Shown: positions 9,243 to 17,993 of the stretch, piece after piece | How the letters are laid out: every line of letters begins with the position of its first letter | How positions within the stretch are numbered: position 1 is the first letter of the stretch | Assembly: GCA_965219635.1 (NCBI GenBank) | Contig: OZ244783.1 | Coordinates: 2,170,001 to 2,234,000, forward strand | DNA from: JAPOXR01 sp965219635 | GTDB lineage: Bacteria > Pseudomonadota > Alphaproteobacteria > Rhodobacterales > Rhodobacteraceae | Length of the DNA: 64,000 bases | Reading direction: 5' to 3' | The notes under the pieces: generated by a model | The model's input: the letters and a program-made list of their open reading frames with translations, nothing else | What the model was told of the DNA's origin: nothing | Database searches by the model: none | Made by a program: the position numbers and the translations under genes

Positions 9243-9461
9243 ATGAGTACTACAGGAGTCTCCAGTTGGGCCGTAGACCTCGCCGAAGTCGGCGCGATCT
9301 ACCCGTTTCAGGGCGCTGAAGTCATCATGCTGCTGATCGGCCTCGCCTTCTGGATTTGGTGGCACATTTGGTCAATCAAGGCCGAAAACGCCCGCTACCA
9401 GGAGAAGATTGCCAATCACGGCAATGCTGACACGATCAAGGACGCCCTGGACTCGCACTGA
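9243..9461 (+). CDS. small single-span membrane protein
   Basis: A 72-residue protein with GGGAG nine bases before the ATG. It has one hydrophobic helix (VIMLLIGLAFWIWWHIWSI) near residues 28-46, a short polar N-terminus and a charged C-terminus. It begins 29 bases after the amt stop and ends 22 bases before the terminator, so it is co-transcribed with amt. I do not recognise a family. Its position suggests an accessory or stabilising partner of the transporter, which is inference only. Confidence 0.75.
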   Translation: MSTTGVSSWAVDLAEVGAIYPFQGAEVIMLLIGLAFWIWWHIWSIKAENARYQEKIANHGNADTIKDALDSH

Positions 9462-9482
9462 GGGTCCAGTGAAAGTTGAGAG

Positions 9483-9510
9483 GCGCCGGCCGCAAGGCCG
9501 GCGCTTTTCT
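9483..9510 (+). terminator. rho-independent terminator after amt operon
   Basis: A perfect 9-bp stem (9483-9491 with 9496-9504) closes a GCAA tetraloop and is followed by TTTTCTGTTT. It separates the plus-strand amt operon from the convergent tdm gene. Confidence 0.9.
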
Positions 9511-9595
9511 GTTTGCAGCATGATGTTGGCGCCGCCCAATCGGCGGCGGCTTCACTTGGTTTTTCGCGCTATTGTGCGAAATCAGATTGTCAGGC

Positions 9596-11968
9596 TTAAG
9601 CCCTGACCCTCTTCTTTTCCGGGTCGAAATGCGGAAAGCGCACGACCGTCGCTTTCAGACGCTTCTGTTGTCCGTCGAGCTGGCCCACCTCAACTTCTGT
9701 GCCGAGTGCAGAATGAACAGCATCAAGCCGTGCGAGGGCAATGGTCTTGCCAAGGATCGGGGATCTGGTCGCCGAAGTAATCGTCCCGATCTGTGCCTTG
9801 CCCTTTCTTACACAATCACCAGTTGACGGAACCTGGCCTGACTCCAGTTCAAGACCGGCAAGCACCCTCGACGGGTGAGAACTGCGTTCCTCCAGTGCAG
9901 CCCGCCCGATGAAATCGGTGTTCTGCGTCTTGAGAGGCACGGTGAATCCGATCCCCGCTTCGAAAGGATTGACGGTGTCGTCGAATTCACAGCCTGCAAA
10001 AATCAGTCCTGCCTCAATGCGAAGCATGTCCAACGCTGCCAGCCCAAGCGGGACAATGCCAAACTCCTGGCCTGCTTCCCAAATCGCATCGAAGACCTGC
10101 CTGGCATCCTTGGGGTGGCAGAACACCTCGTAGCCAAGTTCACCAGTATAGCCGGTTCTGCTGACCACGCAGGCTAGACCCTTGAAGCCGCCCAATCTGG
10201 CCACGGCAAAGCGGAACCATCCAAGTTCCTCAATTGTCGGCTGCTGTGGAGCCGTCCAGAACAGCCTCTGCAAAAGTTGCCGGGAATGCGGCCCCTGCAC
10301 TGCGATATTGTGCAGCTGGTCTGTCGAATTCCTCACCCAAGCGTTGAGACCCTTCTGCCTTGCCTGCTCACGGAGCCACAATCCTGAGGTGTCGTTGCCA
10401 CCGACCCAGCGGAAGTTCATGTCGCCAAGCCGGAACACGGTGCCGTCGTCGATCATACCTCCATGATCGTAGCACATGGCAGTGTAGACGACCTGACCGG
10501 TCGACAACCGACGCATGTCACGGGTGACGCACCATTGCATCAGTTCCTCGGCGTCAGGCCCCGTCACCTCGTATTTTCTGAGAGGGGACAAATCCATGAC
10601 CGCAACCTGCTCGCGGCAACCCCAATACTCCGCGATCGCTCCGTGCTTCGCCATGGTATTGGCCAGCCAGTAACCCCCATATTCCACAAAATCCCTGGTA
10701 TGGCGGGCAAAGCATTCGTGGAATCCGGTTTCCCTAGTTTCTTCCATCTTCATCTCCGCAGACCGCCGGTAGCCGACGGATCTCTTGAAGTTCTCGCCAG
10801 GCTTGTAGGTTCGGACCTGGATGTCCGTCGGGTTCCATCCGTTTGCTGAATCAACATCACAGGGACAGGCCGTCGATACGCAAAGAATGTCGGTCAATGC
10901 CCGGAGCAACACGTAATCCCCGGGCCGGGACCATGGCTCATCCATGCCAAGACTGTTCGCGTCATCGATTGAAGTATTGAAGAAGAAATTGACTGCTGGC
11001 CATCCGGCACGCCTTCTGACCCCATGGTCAGCAAGATTGCGGTTCATGTTATCCGAACAATTCACATGTCCCGGATAGCCGATATCCTCGTAGTATTTCG
11101 CGGTGCAGGCTAGACCGAATGCGTCGTGACGGCCACAGGTGTCCTGGACGATCTCGACCAAAGGATCAAAGTCAACGTTATAGAATTTGGAAAATATGCC
11201 CGGTGAAGGATAGGCAGACCCCATGAGTGAGCGCGTTGCTGTCGGATCGATCTCACGCTCGCTTCCCTTATCCAGCTGCCGCAGTGCGAAAGCCTGAAAG
11301 TCTGAACACTCCCGTCCCTGAACATCCAGAATCTGGATGTACTCCCCTTCCCTGACAATGTACGGCCGAGCCTGCCCCGGTTGAATGTTGATGTCCTGCA
11401 GAGGTTCGGCAAGCGGCTCCGGTGGATCAAGCAATCCGCCCTCTGGCGCCGGATTGGCCCGGCGGATGTAGAGGATGATCTCGCTCGGTGCATCTTGCGC
11501 TTCCGGAAGCATCGGTCCGCCCGGAGCAGAAACCACGAGCAACCCATCGGTTGCTGCCACGAAGTGCGCCATGTCACCCGGTCGCGATCCGTTGCCGAGC
11601 GCGGGAATTCCATCGCCATCTGACAGGTCGATGCCCAAACTCTTCAACTTTTTCAAAACTCTGGCGCCGGAACTCGACCCCGTGGCAAGAACATCAATGG
11701 TTGCACCGGGCCTTCCCTTGCCCTTCGCACCGATCATTGACGCGTCCGACAATCCATCACGATTGAAGAACACCAATTCCGCGGTCTGGAGTCCCTCAAA
11801 ATCCAGCACACAGATCTCGTCGCCCGCAAACACGGGCACGGTTTTCGAGCCGCCTCCGGGAACCGGATGGCGTTCAACTCCGGGTTGAAGCACCGGCATT
11901 CCCGGCATGATCACGCCTGCCCTCTCGAAGGGAGTCTCAAACCTCGGAGCCGGAAACTCGCCCATCAT
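9596..11968 (-). CDS. tdm: trimethylamine N-oxide demethylase (DUF1989 + GcvT)
   Basis: A 790-residue cytoplasmic enzyme expected to split TMAO into dimethylamine and formaldehyde, the latter passed to tetrahydrofolate. Residues about 195-390 form the DUF1989 (urea-carboxylase-associated-like) part with likely zinc ligands in DTCGRHDAFGLACT near 276-289 and STACPCDVDSANGWNP near 365-380. Residues about 430-790 form a GcvT/aminomethyltransferase fold (WLANTMAKHGAIAEYWGCRE, then SRTGYTGELGYEVF). That domain order is the Tdm layout. The ATGATG at 11968 overlaps the tmoW stop, indicating translational coupling. Location next to the TMAO-type ABC transporter supports the call; a different methylated-amine aldolase is the main alternative. 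Confidence 0.85.
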   Translation of the reverse strand: MMGEFPAPRFETPFERAGVIMPGMPVLQPGVERHPVPGGGSKTVPVFAGDEICVLDFEGLQTAELVFFNRDGLSDASMIGAKGKGRPGATIDVLATGSSSGARVLKKLKSLGIDLSDGDGIPALGNGSRPGDMAHFVAATDGLLVVSAPGGPMLPEAQDAPSEIILYIRRANPAPEGGLLDPPEPLAEPLQDINIQPGQARPYIVREGEYIQILDVQGRECSDFQAFALRQLDKGSEREIDPTATRSLMGSAYPSPGIFSKFYNVDFDPLVEIVQDTCGRHDAFGLACTAKYYEDIGYPGHVNCSDNMNRNLADHGVRRRAGWPAVNFFFNTSIDDANSLGMDEPWSRPGDYVLLRALTDILCVSTACPCDVDSANGWNPTDIQVRTYKPGENFKRSVGYRRSAEMKMEETRETGFHECFARHTRDFVEYGGYWLANTMAKHGAIAEYWGCREQVAVMDLSPLRKYEVTGPDAEELMQWCVTRDMRRLSTGQVVYTAMCYDHGGMIDDGTVFRLGDMNFRWVGGNDTSGLWLREQARQKGLNAWVRNSTDQLHNIAVQGPHSRQLLQRLFWTAPQQPTIEELGWFRFAVARLGGFKGLACVVSRTGYTGELGYEVFCHPKDARQVFDAIWEAGQEFGIVPLGLAALDMLRIEAGLIFAGCEFDDTVNPFEAGIGFTVPLKTQNTDFIGRAALEERSSHPSRVLAGLELESGQVPSTGDCVRKGKAQIGTITSATRSPILGKTIALARLDAVHSALGTEVEVGQLDGQQKRLKATVVRFPHFDPEKKRVRA

Positions 11969-13929
11969 GCAATTCCCAATGCCTGCCTGCGCCGCGATGA
12001 CCAGGTCAGTATCAGATGATCGACCAGAAGCCCGATAAACGCAACACACAGTCCGAGAACAAGCCCCTTGCCGACATCGGTCGAAGACAGCGCCCGCTGC
12101 ATCTCCTGGCCAAGATCCTGCGTGCCGATAAAGGCGGCGATGATCACCATGAACAGCGAAAACAGGATGGTCTGGTTCAGTCCGACCGCAATTGTCGGCA
12201 TCGCCATCGGAAACTTGACCTTCCACAGTTTCTGACCTTCCGAGGCGCCACACATGTCAGCGGCCTCCACCAGTTCCTGCGGCACAGCCCTTAGTCCTTC
12301 AATCGTGTATCGTGTCATTGGCACCAGACCAAAGACAATGACCGCCCCGATTGCTGCCACATCATTCACCCCGAAGAGCATGACAACCGGGATCAGGTAG
12401 ATGAAGCTCGGAAAAGTCTGCGCCGTATCGCAAAACAGCAGCATCACTCGGGCGCGGGCTTCGTTTCTTGACGCCCAGATTCCCAGAGGCAGCCCGATTG
12501 CACAGACAAGCAACACTGCGAAGGAAACCATGTATGTGGTGATCATGGCCCTGTCCCACCAGCCGGACATGGCGATCAGCAACACGAAGCCGCAGCAGAT
12601 TATCGCCGATCTCAAGCCTCCGACCACCCATCCAACTCCGGCAGCAAGAGCAACGACCGACGTGAAAGGCAACCAGAGGTAGGCATCGCGCATCGGGATC
12701 AGCACATAGGTGATAAGAAAGAAGCGAATGGCCTGGGTGACCGGATCAGCCAATACAATGAACCAGTCAACCAGCGTGTCGATCTCCCTGTAGACAGTAA
12801 GGGCCTTCGTGCGCGGAATCTCTACAGCCAGTGGCCAGACAGCGGCGACCGCAAAGGCGATAGCGGAAAACACTGCCCAGGCTATCAGTGTCGGATGCCT
12901 CCTTGCCCAGTGCGTACCCTTCTCGAAATGAACCGGCTCCTTCTCGACCCATGCCTTCGAACACCGGTCCAGCACTATTGCAATGAGAACAATGGAGATG
13001 CCGATTTCCACGGACCGTCCAATCTTCAGCGCCTGTAGCAACTGAAGGAGTTTCTGGCCCAACCCAGGCATGCCGATGAAACTGGCGAGCACCACCATGG
13101 CCAGGCACTGCATGATGACCTGGTTGATCCCGACCAGGATCTCGGTCCGTGCTGACGGAATCCGGACATACCGCAACAGTTGCCAGCCGTTTGCCCCGCA
13201 CATCTTGCCACTTTCGGTGATTTCGGGCGCCACCTTCTTTAGGCCAAGAAGCGTCATGCGGATCATCGGCGGGGCCGCAAAGATGATTGTCACAACAGCG
13301 CCAGATTTTGGCCCGACGCCGATGAATACGACCACCGGGATCATGTAGGCGAAATGCGGCAGCGACTGGGCGATGTTCAGGATGGGGTTGAGCGCAGCCT
13401 CAACCCAGTGGCGGCGCCAGGCCGCAACACCGAGCAGCAGGCCGAGGATAATGGCGATCGGAGCGGCAACAACTATCACGGACAGTGTCTCCATGGACCA
13501 TTGCCACTGCCCCATGACCGCAATCCATACAAAGGTCCCGCCGCAAAGAACTGCCAACCGCCACCCGTTCAGCGCATAACCAATGGCTGCTGCCGTGATT
13601 GCCACAACAGTCCACGGTATCGGACCCAAGCGCGGCCAGCGGTTGCGCCCGTAAAGAAGGTTCGCCGTGACATCGAGAAGCCACTCGATACCGCTGGCGA
13701 AGGCTCTGGTTACGTGAATGAAACCGAGATCATCCTTGACGAAGACGAACAGCCAGTTGATCCAGTCCGCAAAGGGAAACACCATCCAGTTGGCGGGCCT
13801 GATCAGGAAGTCCGGGAGAATAAACTTGCCAATTGCCAGCACAGCCGCAGCAAGCAGTATGATCTGGCCCTGCCGGACCCTTTCCGGTGTGCTTCTCGGC
13901 GCCTGAATTCCAGCTGTTGCCGTCGTCAC
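11965..13929 (-). CDS. tmoW: TMAO/betaine-type ABC transporter permease (duplicated)
   Basis: The inner-membrane permease of the importer, 654 residues, about twice the usual ProW length. Two permease domains are visible, each with the EAA-loop pattern: the first around DMCGASEGQKLWKVKFPMA-type sequence in the C-terminal copy and the second as KMCGANGWQLLRYVRIPSA in the N-terminal copy. About twelve or more hydrophobic segments occur. The duplicated permease is characteristic of TmoW. It overlaps tmoV by four bases (ATGA) and tdm by four bases, so the three genes are read as one unit. A glycine-betaine or proline-betaine specificity cannot be excluded from the permease alone. Confidence 0.85.
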   Translation of the reverse strand: MTTATAGIQAPRSTPERVRQGQIILLAAAVLAIGKFILPDFLIRPANWMVFPFADWINWLFVFVKDDLGFIHVTRAFASGIEWLLDVTANLLYGRNRWPRLGPIPWTVVAITAAAIGYALNGWRLAVLCGGTFVWIAVMGQWQWSMETLSVIVVAAPIAIILGLLLGVAAWRRHWVEAALNPILNIAQSLPHFAYMIPVVVFIGVGPKSGAVVTIIFAAPPMIRMTLLGLKKVAPEITESGKMCGANGWQLLRYVRIPSARTEILVGINQVIMQCLAMVVLASFIGMPGLGQKLLQLLQALKIGRSVEIGISIVLIAIVLDRCSKAWVEKEPVHFEKGTHWARRHPTLIAWAVFSAIAFAVAAVWPLAVEIPRTKALTVYREIDTLVDWFIVLADPVTQAIRFFLITYVLIPMRDAYLWLPFTSVVALAAGVGWVVGGLRSAIICCGFVLLIAMSGWWDRAMITTYMVSFAVLLVCAIGLPLGIWASRNEARARVMLLFCDTAQTFPSFIYLIPVVMLFGVNDVAAIGAVIVFGLVPMTRYTIEGLRAVPQELVEAADMCGASEGQKLWKVKFPMAMPTIAVGLNQTILFSLFMVIIAAFIGTQDLGQEMQRALSSTDVGKGLVLGLCVAFIGLLVDHLILTWSSRRRQALGIA

Positions 13930-14960
13930 ACCCCATCCCCGTAGAGCAGCTTCAGAGCTTCCTTGCGGTCAAGCACGCCAATAACCGTGCCGTCGGCATC
14001 GGCCACCGGAATGGTCCCGGCTTCATCTTCCACCAACCGCCGGGCAATCTGGTGCAGCGTCGAGTCTGCCGGTACCGGGCTTCCATCCGGAGCCCTCCCT
14101 TCGAGCGGCGACGCCATCACACCGGCGTGCACGACCCGGGCCTTCTCGACCTCTTCTGTGAATTTCGCAACGTATTCGGTGGCAGGGTTCAGAACGATCT
14201 GATCAGGTGTATCGCATTGCTGGATTTCGCCGTCCTTCATGATGGCAATACGGTCGGCCAGCCGCAGAGCTTCGCTGAAATCGTGTGTGATGAAGACAAT
14301 GGTCTTGTGCAGTATTCCCTGCAAGCGCAGGAATTCATCCTGCATTTCCCGGCGGATCAGTGGATCCAGGGCCGAGAAGGGTTCATCCAGAAACCAGATG
14401 TCGGGCTCGATTGCCAGCGACCGGGCTATGCCGACCCTTTGTTGCTGCCCCCCTGACAATTCACGCGGGTAATAGTCTTCCCGGCCTGAAAGGCCGACCA
14501 GTTCGATCATTTCCAGGGCGCGGCGGCGGCGCTCGAACCTGTCCTGCCCCCGCATTTCCAGCGGGAAAGCTACATTGTGAAGAACGGTGCGGTGCGGCAG
14601 CAAGCCGAAACTCTGGAACACCATGCCCATTTTGCTTCGGCGAAGCTCCAGCAGTTCCTTTTCGGAAAGGGTCATGAGATCTTGCCCCTCAACCGAAATG
14701 TCACCACCAGTGATATCAATCAGGCGCGACAGGCAGCGCACCAGCGTTGACTTGCCAGAGCCGGAAAGCCCCATGACCACCAGCATCTCGCCGCGGCCAA
14801 TATCGAGGGTCGCATTCCTGACGGCGGCGATGTAGCCATCCTGCCGGATATCCTCGAAGGAGCGCGTCTGATCCAGCTTGCCGAAATAGCTGGCCGGATG
14901 CGGCCCGAACAGCTTCCAGACATTCCTGCAAGAAATGACGGCGCTGTCTTCCGCTAGCAT
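13926..14960 (-). CDS. tmoV: TMAO/betaine-type ABC transporter ATPase
   Basis: ATPase of the same importer, 344 residues, ProV-like. The Walker A motif is GLSGSGKSTLV, the Q-loop FQSFGLLPHRTV, the signature LSGGQQQRVGIARSLA, Walker B IWFLDEPFSALDP, and the switch histidine FITHDFSEALRLADR. The C-terminus (about residues 270-340) is a single CBS-like domain ending in GTVIGVLDRKEALKLL, a place where ProV-type importers sense ionic strength. It lies 73 bases downstream of tmoX behind a stem-loop and overlaps tmoW by ATGA. Confidence 0.88.
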   Translation of the reverse strand: MLAEDSAVISCRNVWKLFGPHPASYFGKLDQTRSFEDIRQDGYIAAVRNATLDIGRGEMLVVMGLSGSGKSTLVRCLSRLIDITGGDISVEGQDLMTLSEKELLELRRSKMGMVFQSFGLLPHRTVLHNVAFPLEMRGQDRFERRRRALEMIELVGLSGREDYYPRELSGGQQQRVGIARSLAIEPDIWFLDEPFSALDPLIRREMQDEFLRLQGILHKTIVFITHDFSEALRLADRIAIMKDGEIQQCDTPDQIVLNPATEYVAKFTEEVEKARVVHAGVMASPLEGRAPDGSPVPADSTLHQIARRLVEDEAGTIPVADADGTVIGVLDRKEALKLLYGDGV

Positions 14961-14986
14961 GGCCAGTGGCCTCCCTTGGCGGCCGC

Positions 14987-15003
14987 CCCGGCGTTCTGCC
15001 GGG
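14987..15003 (-). other. stem-loop between tmoX and tmoV
   Basis: CCCGGC and GCCGGG pair around a five-base loop in the gap after tmoX. There is no U-run behind it on the coding strand. Such a hairpin after the binding-protein gene usually protects or partly limits the transcript, so that the binding protein is made in excess. Confidence 0.45.
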
Positions 15004-15033
15004 ACGGTCCTTTTGTTTGCTGGGCTATAATGC

Positions 15034-15984
15034 TCAACTCACGCCTTGAATCCAAGGCTCCCAGACATCCTTGTTGGTATCAAGCCAGAATGCAGCGGCA
15101 TCTTCCGGCTCCATCTCGTCCACATCCACCAGCTTGGCCATTTCGGCGATCTGCGGATTCGTGAAGGAGATCTTCTTGAGAACGGCATAGGCATTCGGCC
15201 ACTTGTCGGGCATTCCGTCCCAAGCGGCTTTCTTGAGATAGCCATCGGCCGGGTTTCCGCAATCATAGGCCATGTCAGGATTGGGTCCGAGCGAGGGATC
15301 ATCATAGCATCCTTCGAAGTGGGCAGGAAACTCGACAAACTCTCCTGGCCAAACGGCCTCGACGAAGTTCGGCGTCCAGTTGAAAAGCACCACCGGGCGG
15401 TTGGTTTTCTCGGCAGCGGCAACTTCAGCCCAGAGAGCGGCGGCCGAACCGGCATTGACCACGACAAAGTCAAGGCCAAGGGCCTCAACCCGTTGGACAT
15501 CATTCTTGAGCCAGTCTACCGGGCCTCCAAGAAAACGGCCCTTGTCGCCGGTCTCCGGGGTCGCGAACAGCGATGCGCACTCGTTGAGGGCTTCCCAGTC
15601 AGGCAGGCCAGGACAATGGTCCTTGGTCCATATGGGATACCACCACTCTTCGCGGGTCACAGCGTTGTGATCGCCAGCGTCATGGATGCCACCCTTGGCG
15701 AGCGCTTCATTAAAGGCCACTCCGAAGGCGCCTTCCCAAACCTCAAGTTCGAGTGCGACGTCACCGAGCCGGATCGACTCGTAGACGGCTTGGGAATCCG
15801 TCGAGACATATTCGACATTGTTCCCCATCATCTCGAGCATCTGGCCGACCGCGTAGGTCATGACGATCTGGCTCGACCAGTTGTGGGTGGCAATGACGAT
15901 CGGATCGCTGCTGTCCTGGGCCGTTGCCATGACCGGGGACAATGCAACCGCAGCGGCCGCAATTGACTTGATTGATTTACGCAT
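15034..15984 (-). CDS. tmoX: TMAO/betaine-type periplasmic binding protein
   Basis: The substrate-binding protein of the importer, 316 residues. A Sec signal (MRKSIKSIAAAAVALSPVMA, cleavage probably after ATAQ) is followed by the OpuAC/ProX-like domain beginning IVIATHNWSSQIVMTYAVGQ. Several tryptophans that could build the aromatic cage for a quaternary or tertiary amine oxide are visible: NWSS, EVWEGAF, REEWWYPIW, FNWTPNF. The start ATG 15984 is preceded by GGAGGAG. It is the first gene of the tmoXVW-tdm unit. The linked tdm favours TMAO as ligand over glycine betaine; a binding assay would settle it. Confidence 0.85.
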   Translation of the reverse strand: MRKSIKSIAAAAVALSPVMATAQDSSDPIVIATHNWSSQIVMTYAVGQMLEMMGNNVEYVSTDSQAVYESIRLGDVALELEVWEGAFGVAFNEALAKGGIHDAGDHNAVTREEWWYPIWTKDHCPGLPDWEALNECASLFATPETGDKGRFLGGPVDWLKNDVQRVEALGLDFVVVNAGSAAALWAEVAAAEKTNRPVVLFNWTPNFVEAVWPGEFVEFPAHFEGCYDDPSLGPNPDMAYDCGNPADGYLKKAAWDGMPDKWPNAYAVLKKISFTNPQIAEMAKLVDVDEMEPEDAAAFWLDTNKDVWEPWIQGVS

Positions 15985-16134
15985 GAAGTCTCCTCCGTTG
16001 TAATCTGGATGCGGGATCGCATCCTGTGTGATGCCGGCCAGCGCAAGTTGGCTGATTTCCGGCGGTTTTATGCCCGAACGGGGCCCAATCTCGTTACTTT
16101 GCAAATTCCTGCGGATGATCAGCCTGCCCGACAA

Positions 16135-16713
16135 TCAGGTCATGGCTGCCGGCAAGGCCTCCGATTTGCTCCAATCAGGCTCAAACCCGAATACGCGTAC
16201 ATCGGGGCGAAGGGTCGAATTGAAGAAGCTGTTGTGCAACCAGGTTGCCTCATGATGATGGCTTGAAGGTTCCAGTTCCGAAACCCGGCAGGCGAGTTTG
16301 AAACGGTGCGAACGGTCATCGAACCCAAGCATGCACCACCCTGCCCGGACCAGCCGGGCAGCGGCTTGCGAGCCAGCGGCAAAGGTAGCAGTTAGCACAT
16401 CCGAAAACCGCCCGGAATTCATGTAGTAGCCGGCCGACAGGAACTTGATCGCCGCCTCCCTGACCTTGGCCGGATCTGAAGACTGTTTGGCGATTTGCCG
16501 GAACTCGGGCAGCACCGAATACTCGGGACGCCTGCAGAGCACTGTAATGATGACCCCGGCATCATCTTCCCCGCCGATGCGCAGCGACGGCATGGCGGCA
16601 GCATCCGGGCGGCCTTGACCCATGCGCATTGCTTCCTGCCGGGCGCGGCACTGCCAACCGAGGAAGGATTTGCTCCCGCTGCCCTGCAAGTTGCTGCGTA
16701 GCTGGGACTGCAT
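16135..16713 (-). CDS. unrecognised 192-aa soluble protein in the glx/tmo operon
   Basis: I do not recognise the family. The start ATG 16713 sits one base after the stop of the nitrilase-like gene, implying coupling. The product has no signal peptide and no membrane segment. Notable parts are the segment GGEDDAGVIITVLCRRPEYS, a helix EFRQIAKQSSDPAKVREAA and a C-terminal half rich in aromatic and histidine residues (SHHHEATWLHNSFFNSTLRP). About 150 bases separate it from tmoX. Its place between an amidase and a TMAO importer suggests a role in amine catabolism, which is inference. Confidence 0.7.
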   Translation of the reverse strand: MQSQLRSNLQGSGSKSFLGWQCRARQEAMRMGQGRPDAAAMPSLRIGGEDDAGVIITVLCRRPEYSVLPEFRQIAKQSSDPAKVREAAIKFLSAGYYMNSGRFSDVLTATFAAGSQAAARLVRAGWCMLGFDDRSHRFKLACRVSELEPSSHHHEATWLHNSFFNSTLRPDVRVFGFEPDWSKSEALPAAMT

Positions 16714-16714
16714 T

Positions 16715-17566
16715 TCAGGCGACCTTCGTCTCTTCTGCGCCGGGAGCGAGTTCGTAGTTCCTGCCATGGGAAAGACTCGGAATGCGGCTCCTCGTTGCGC
16801 GCACCAGATCGAGATCAATCTCCGCGGTCACCACGCCGGGGCCGGTTCCGCCATCCGCAAGCACCGTTCCCCATGGATCGACTATCAGGGAGTGCCCATA
16901 GGTCTCCCCACCTCCGGGAACCGGTCCGCTGGCGCAGGGCGAAATAACGAAGCTACCGTTCTCAATCGCCCTAGCACGGTTCAACACGTGCCAATGGGCC
17001 TTTCCGGTCGCTGCCAGGAAGGCGGCTGGAACTGTGAGGATTTCTGCGCCGTCGCAAGCAAGGTCCCGGTAGAGTCCCGGGAAACGAAGATCATAGCAGA
17101 TCGTCAGACCGATGTTTCCCATGGGTGAGCGAGCTACAACAGCGCGGTTGCCGGGCGCCACAATTGCGCTCTCCCTGTAGACCCTGTCGTCAGATAGCTG
17201 GATGTCAAACATGTGCAGCTTGTCATAGCGCGCCACAACACCCCCTTCATCATTGACAAGCAGGCACCGGTTGAACAGCCGTCCTCCCGGTCCGTCGACA
17301 GCTATCGAGCCAACGAGAATCCAAACTCTGCTGTCGCGGGCCATCTCTGCAATTGCCTTCAGAACCGGGTGCGATCTCTCAGGCGCAGAGGGTGGCAACA
17401 GCTTGGGGCCTTCACTTCGCAATCCGCCGCAATATTCGGGCAGCGCTATGAGCCTGGCGCCGGACTCGATCGCTTCTTCGACCAGGGGCCGCAGTTCCTC
17501 AATGGCCGAGTCGAAGTCGGGGCGCGGCCGGGTTTGAATGCAGGCTGTCTTCAGCGTCCGTTCCAT
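16715..17566 (-). CDS. nitrilase-superfamily amidase (carbon-nitrogen hydrolase)
   Basis: A cytoplasmic amide hydrolase of 283 residues with the full Glu-Lys-Cys set: Glu44 in IALPEYCGG, Lys116 in RYDKLHMFD and Cys157 in GLTICYDLRFP. The layout is closest to the omega-amidase/Nit group (class 10-like). It lies three bases after the 137-aa gene and is coupled to the 192-aa gene. Within a cluster that builds glutamine-like amides, a gamma-glutamyl-amide or omega-amide of 2-oxoglutaramate is a plausible substrate; the sequence does not prove it. Nothing is missing or truncated. Confidence 0.85.
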   Translation of the reverse strand: MERTLKTACIQTRPRPDFDSAIEELRPLVEEAIESGARLIALPEYCGGLRSEGPKLLPPSAPERSHPVLKAIAEMARDSRVWILVGSIAVDGPGGRLFNRCLLVNDEGGVVARYDKLHMFDIQLSDDRVYRESAIVAPGNRAVVARSPMGNIGLTICYDLRFPGLYRDLACDGAEILTVPAAFLAATGKAHWHVLNRARAIENGSFVISPCASGPVPGGGETYGHSLIVDPWGTVLADGGTGPGVVTAEIDLDLVRATRSRIPSLSHGRNYELAPGAEETKVA

Positions 17567-17569
17567 GTT

Positions 17570-17983
17570 TCAGAACTTCTTGTAGGCCTTCCTGAGCGCA
17601 ACCAGCGGATGCCGGTGCGACATCTGGAACTTGACCAGCAATTCCCTTGCTATCATGTCGCGATCCTGCTGGTTGCCGGGCAATTCGATCGAGTCTGGAA
17701 CCCGGACCCAGCCATTGATGTTGCGGTCGAAGACCGCAGGCTTGCCGTCCTCGTAACCCATATGGACATCCTCAAGCCAGTTGAGGTCATCCCAGCCCAT
17801 CACCTCCATGTAGGATTCAAGGAAGGGAGTGACCTGCCGATAATCCGGCACCAGGTTGACATCGTAGCGATAGCCGATGTGCTGGCCAATTTCCTTCTCC
17901 CGCTCGGAGCCGAGGCCAGCCGAGTCCCTGATGAACTGATCGACATCCTCGATCCCGGAGCCGCGGTATTTTGTTCCGGCCAT
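17570..17983 (-). CDS. unrecognised 137-aa protein downstream of glxD
   Basis: A soluble 137-residue protein with no cysteine, no signal peptide and no recognised domain. It is rich in Asp, Trp and Tyr in its middle (DDLNWLEDVHMGYEDGKPAV) and ends with a basic helix (HPLVALRKAYKKF). It lies ten bases from the glxD stop and three bases from the amidase start, so it belongs to the operon. The tight packing implies a pathway role such as an accessory subunit of the glutamate-synthase-like complex, but I cannot name one. Confidence 0.7.
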   Translation of the reverse strand: MAGTKYRGSGIEDVDQFIRDSAGLGSEREKEIGQHIGYRYDVNLVPDYRQVTPFLESYMEVMGWDDLNWLEDVHMGYEDGKPAVFDRNINGWVRVPDSIELPGNQQDRDMIARELLVKFQMSHRHPLVALRKAYKKF

Positions 17984-17993
17984 CTTGGTCTCC

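Noticed and set aside
13354..13944. 196-codon plus-strand frame
   Set aside because: Antisense to tmoW; composition is that of complemented hydrophobic codons, with no family features.
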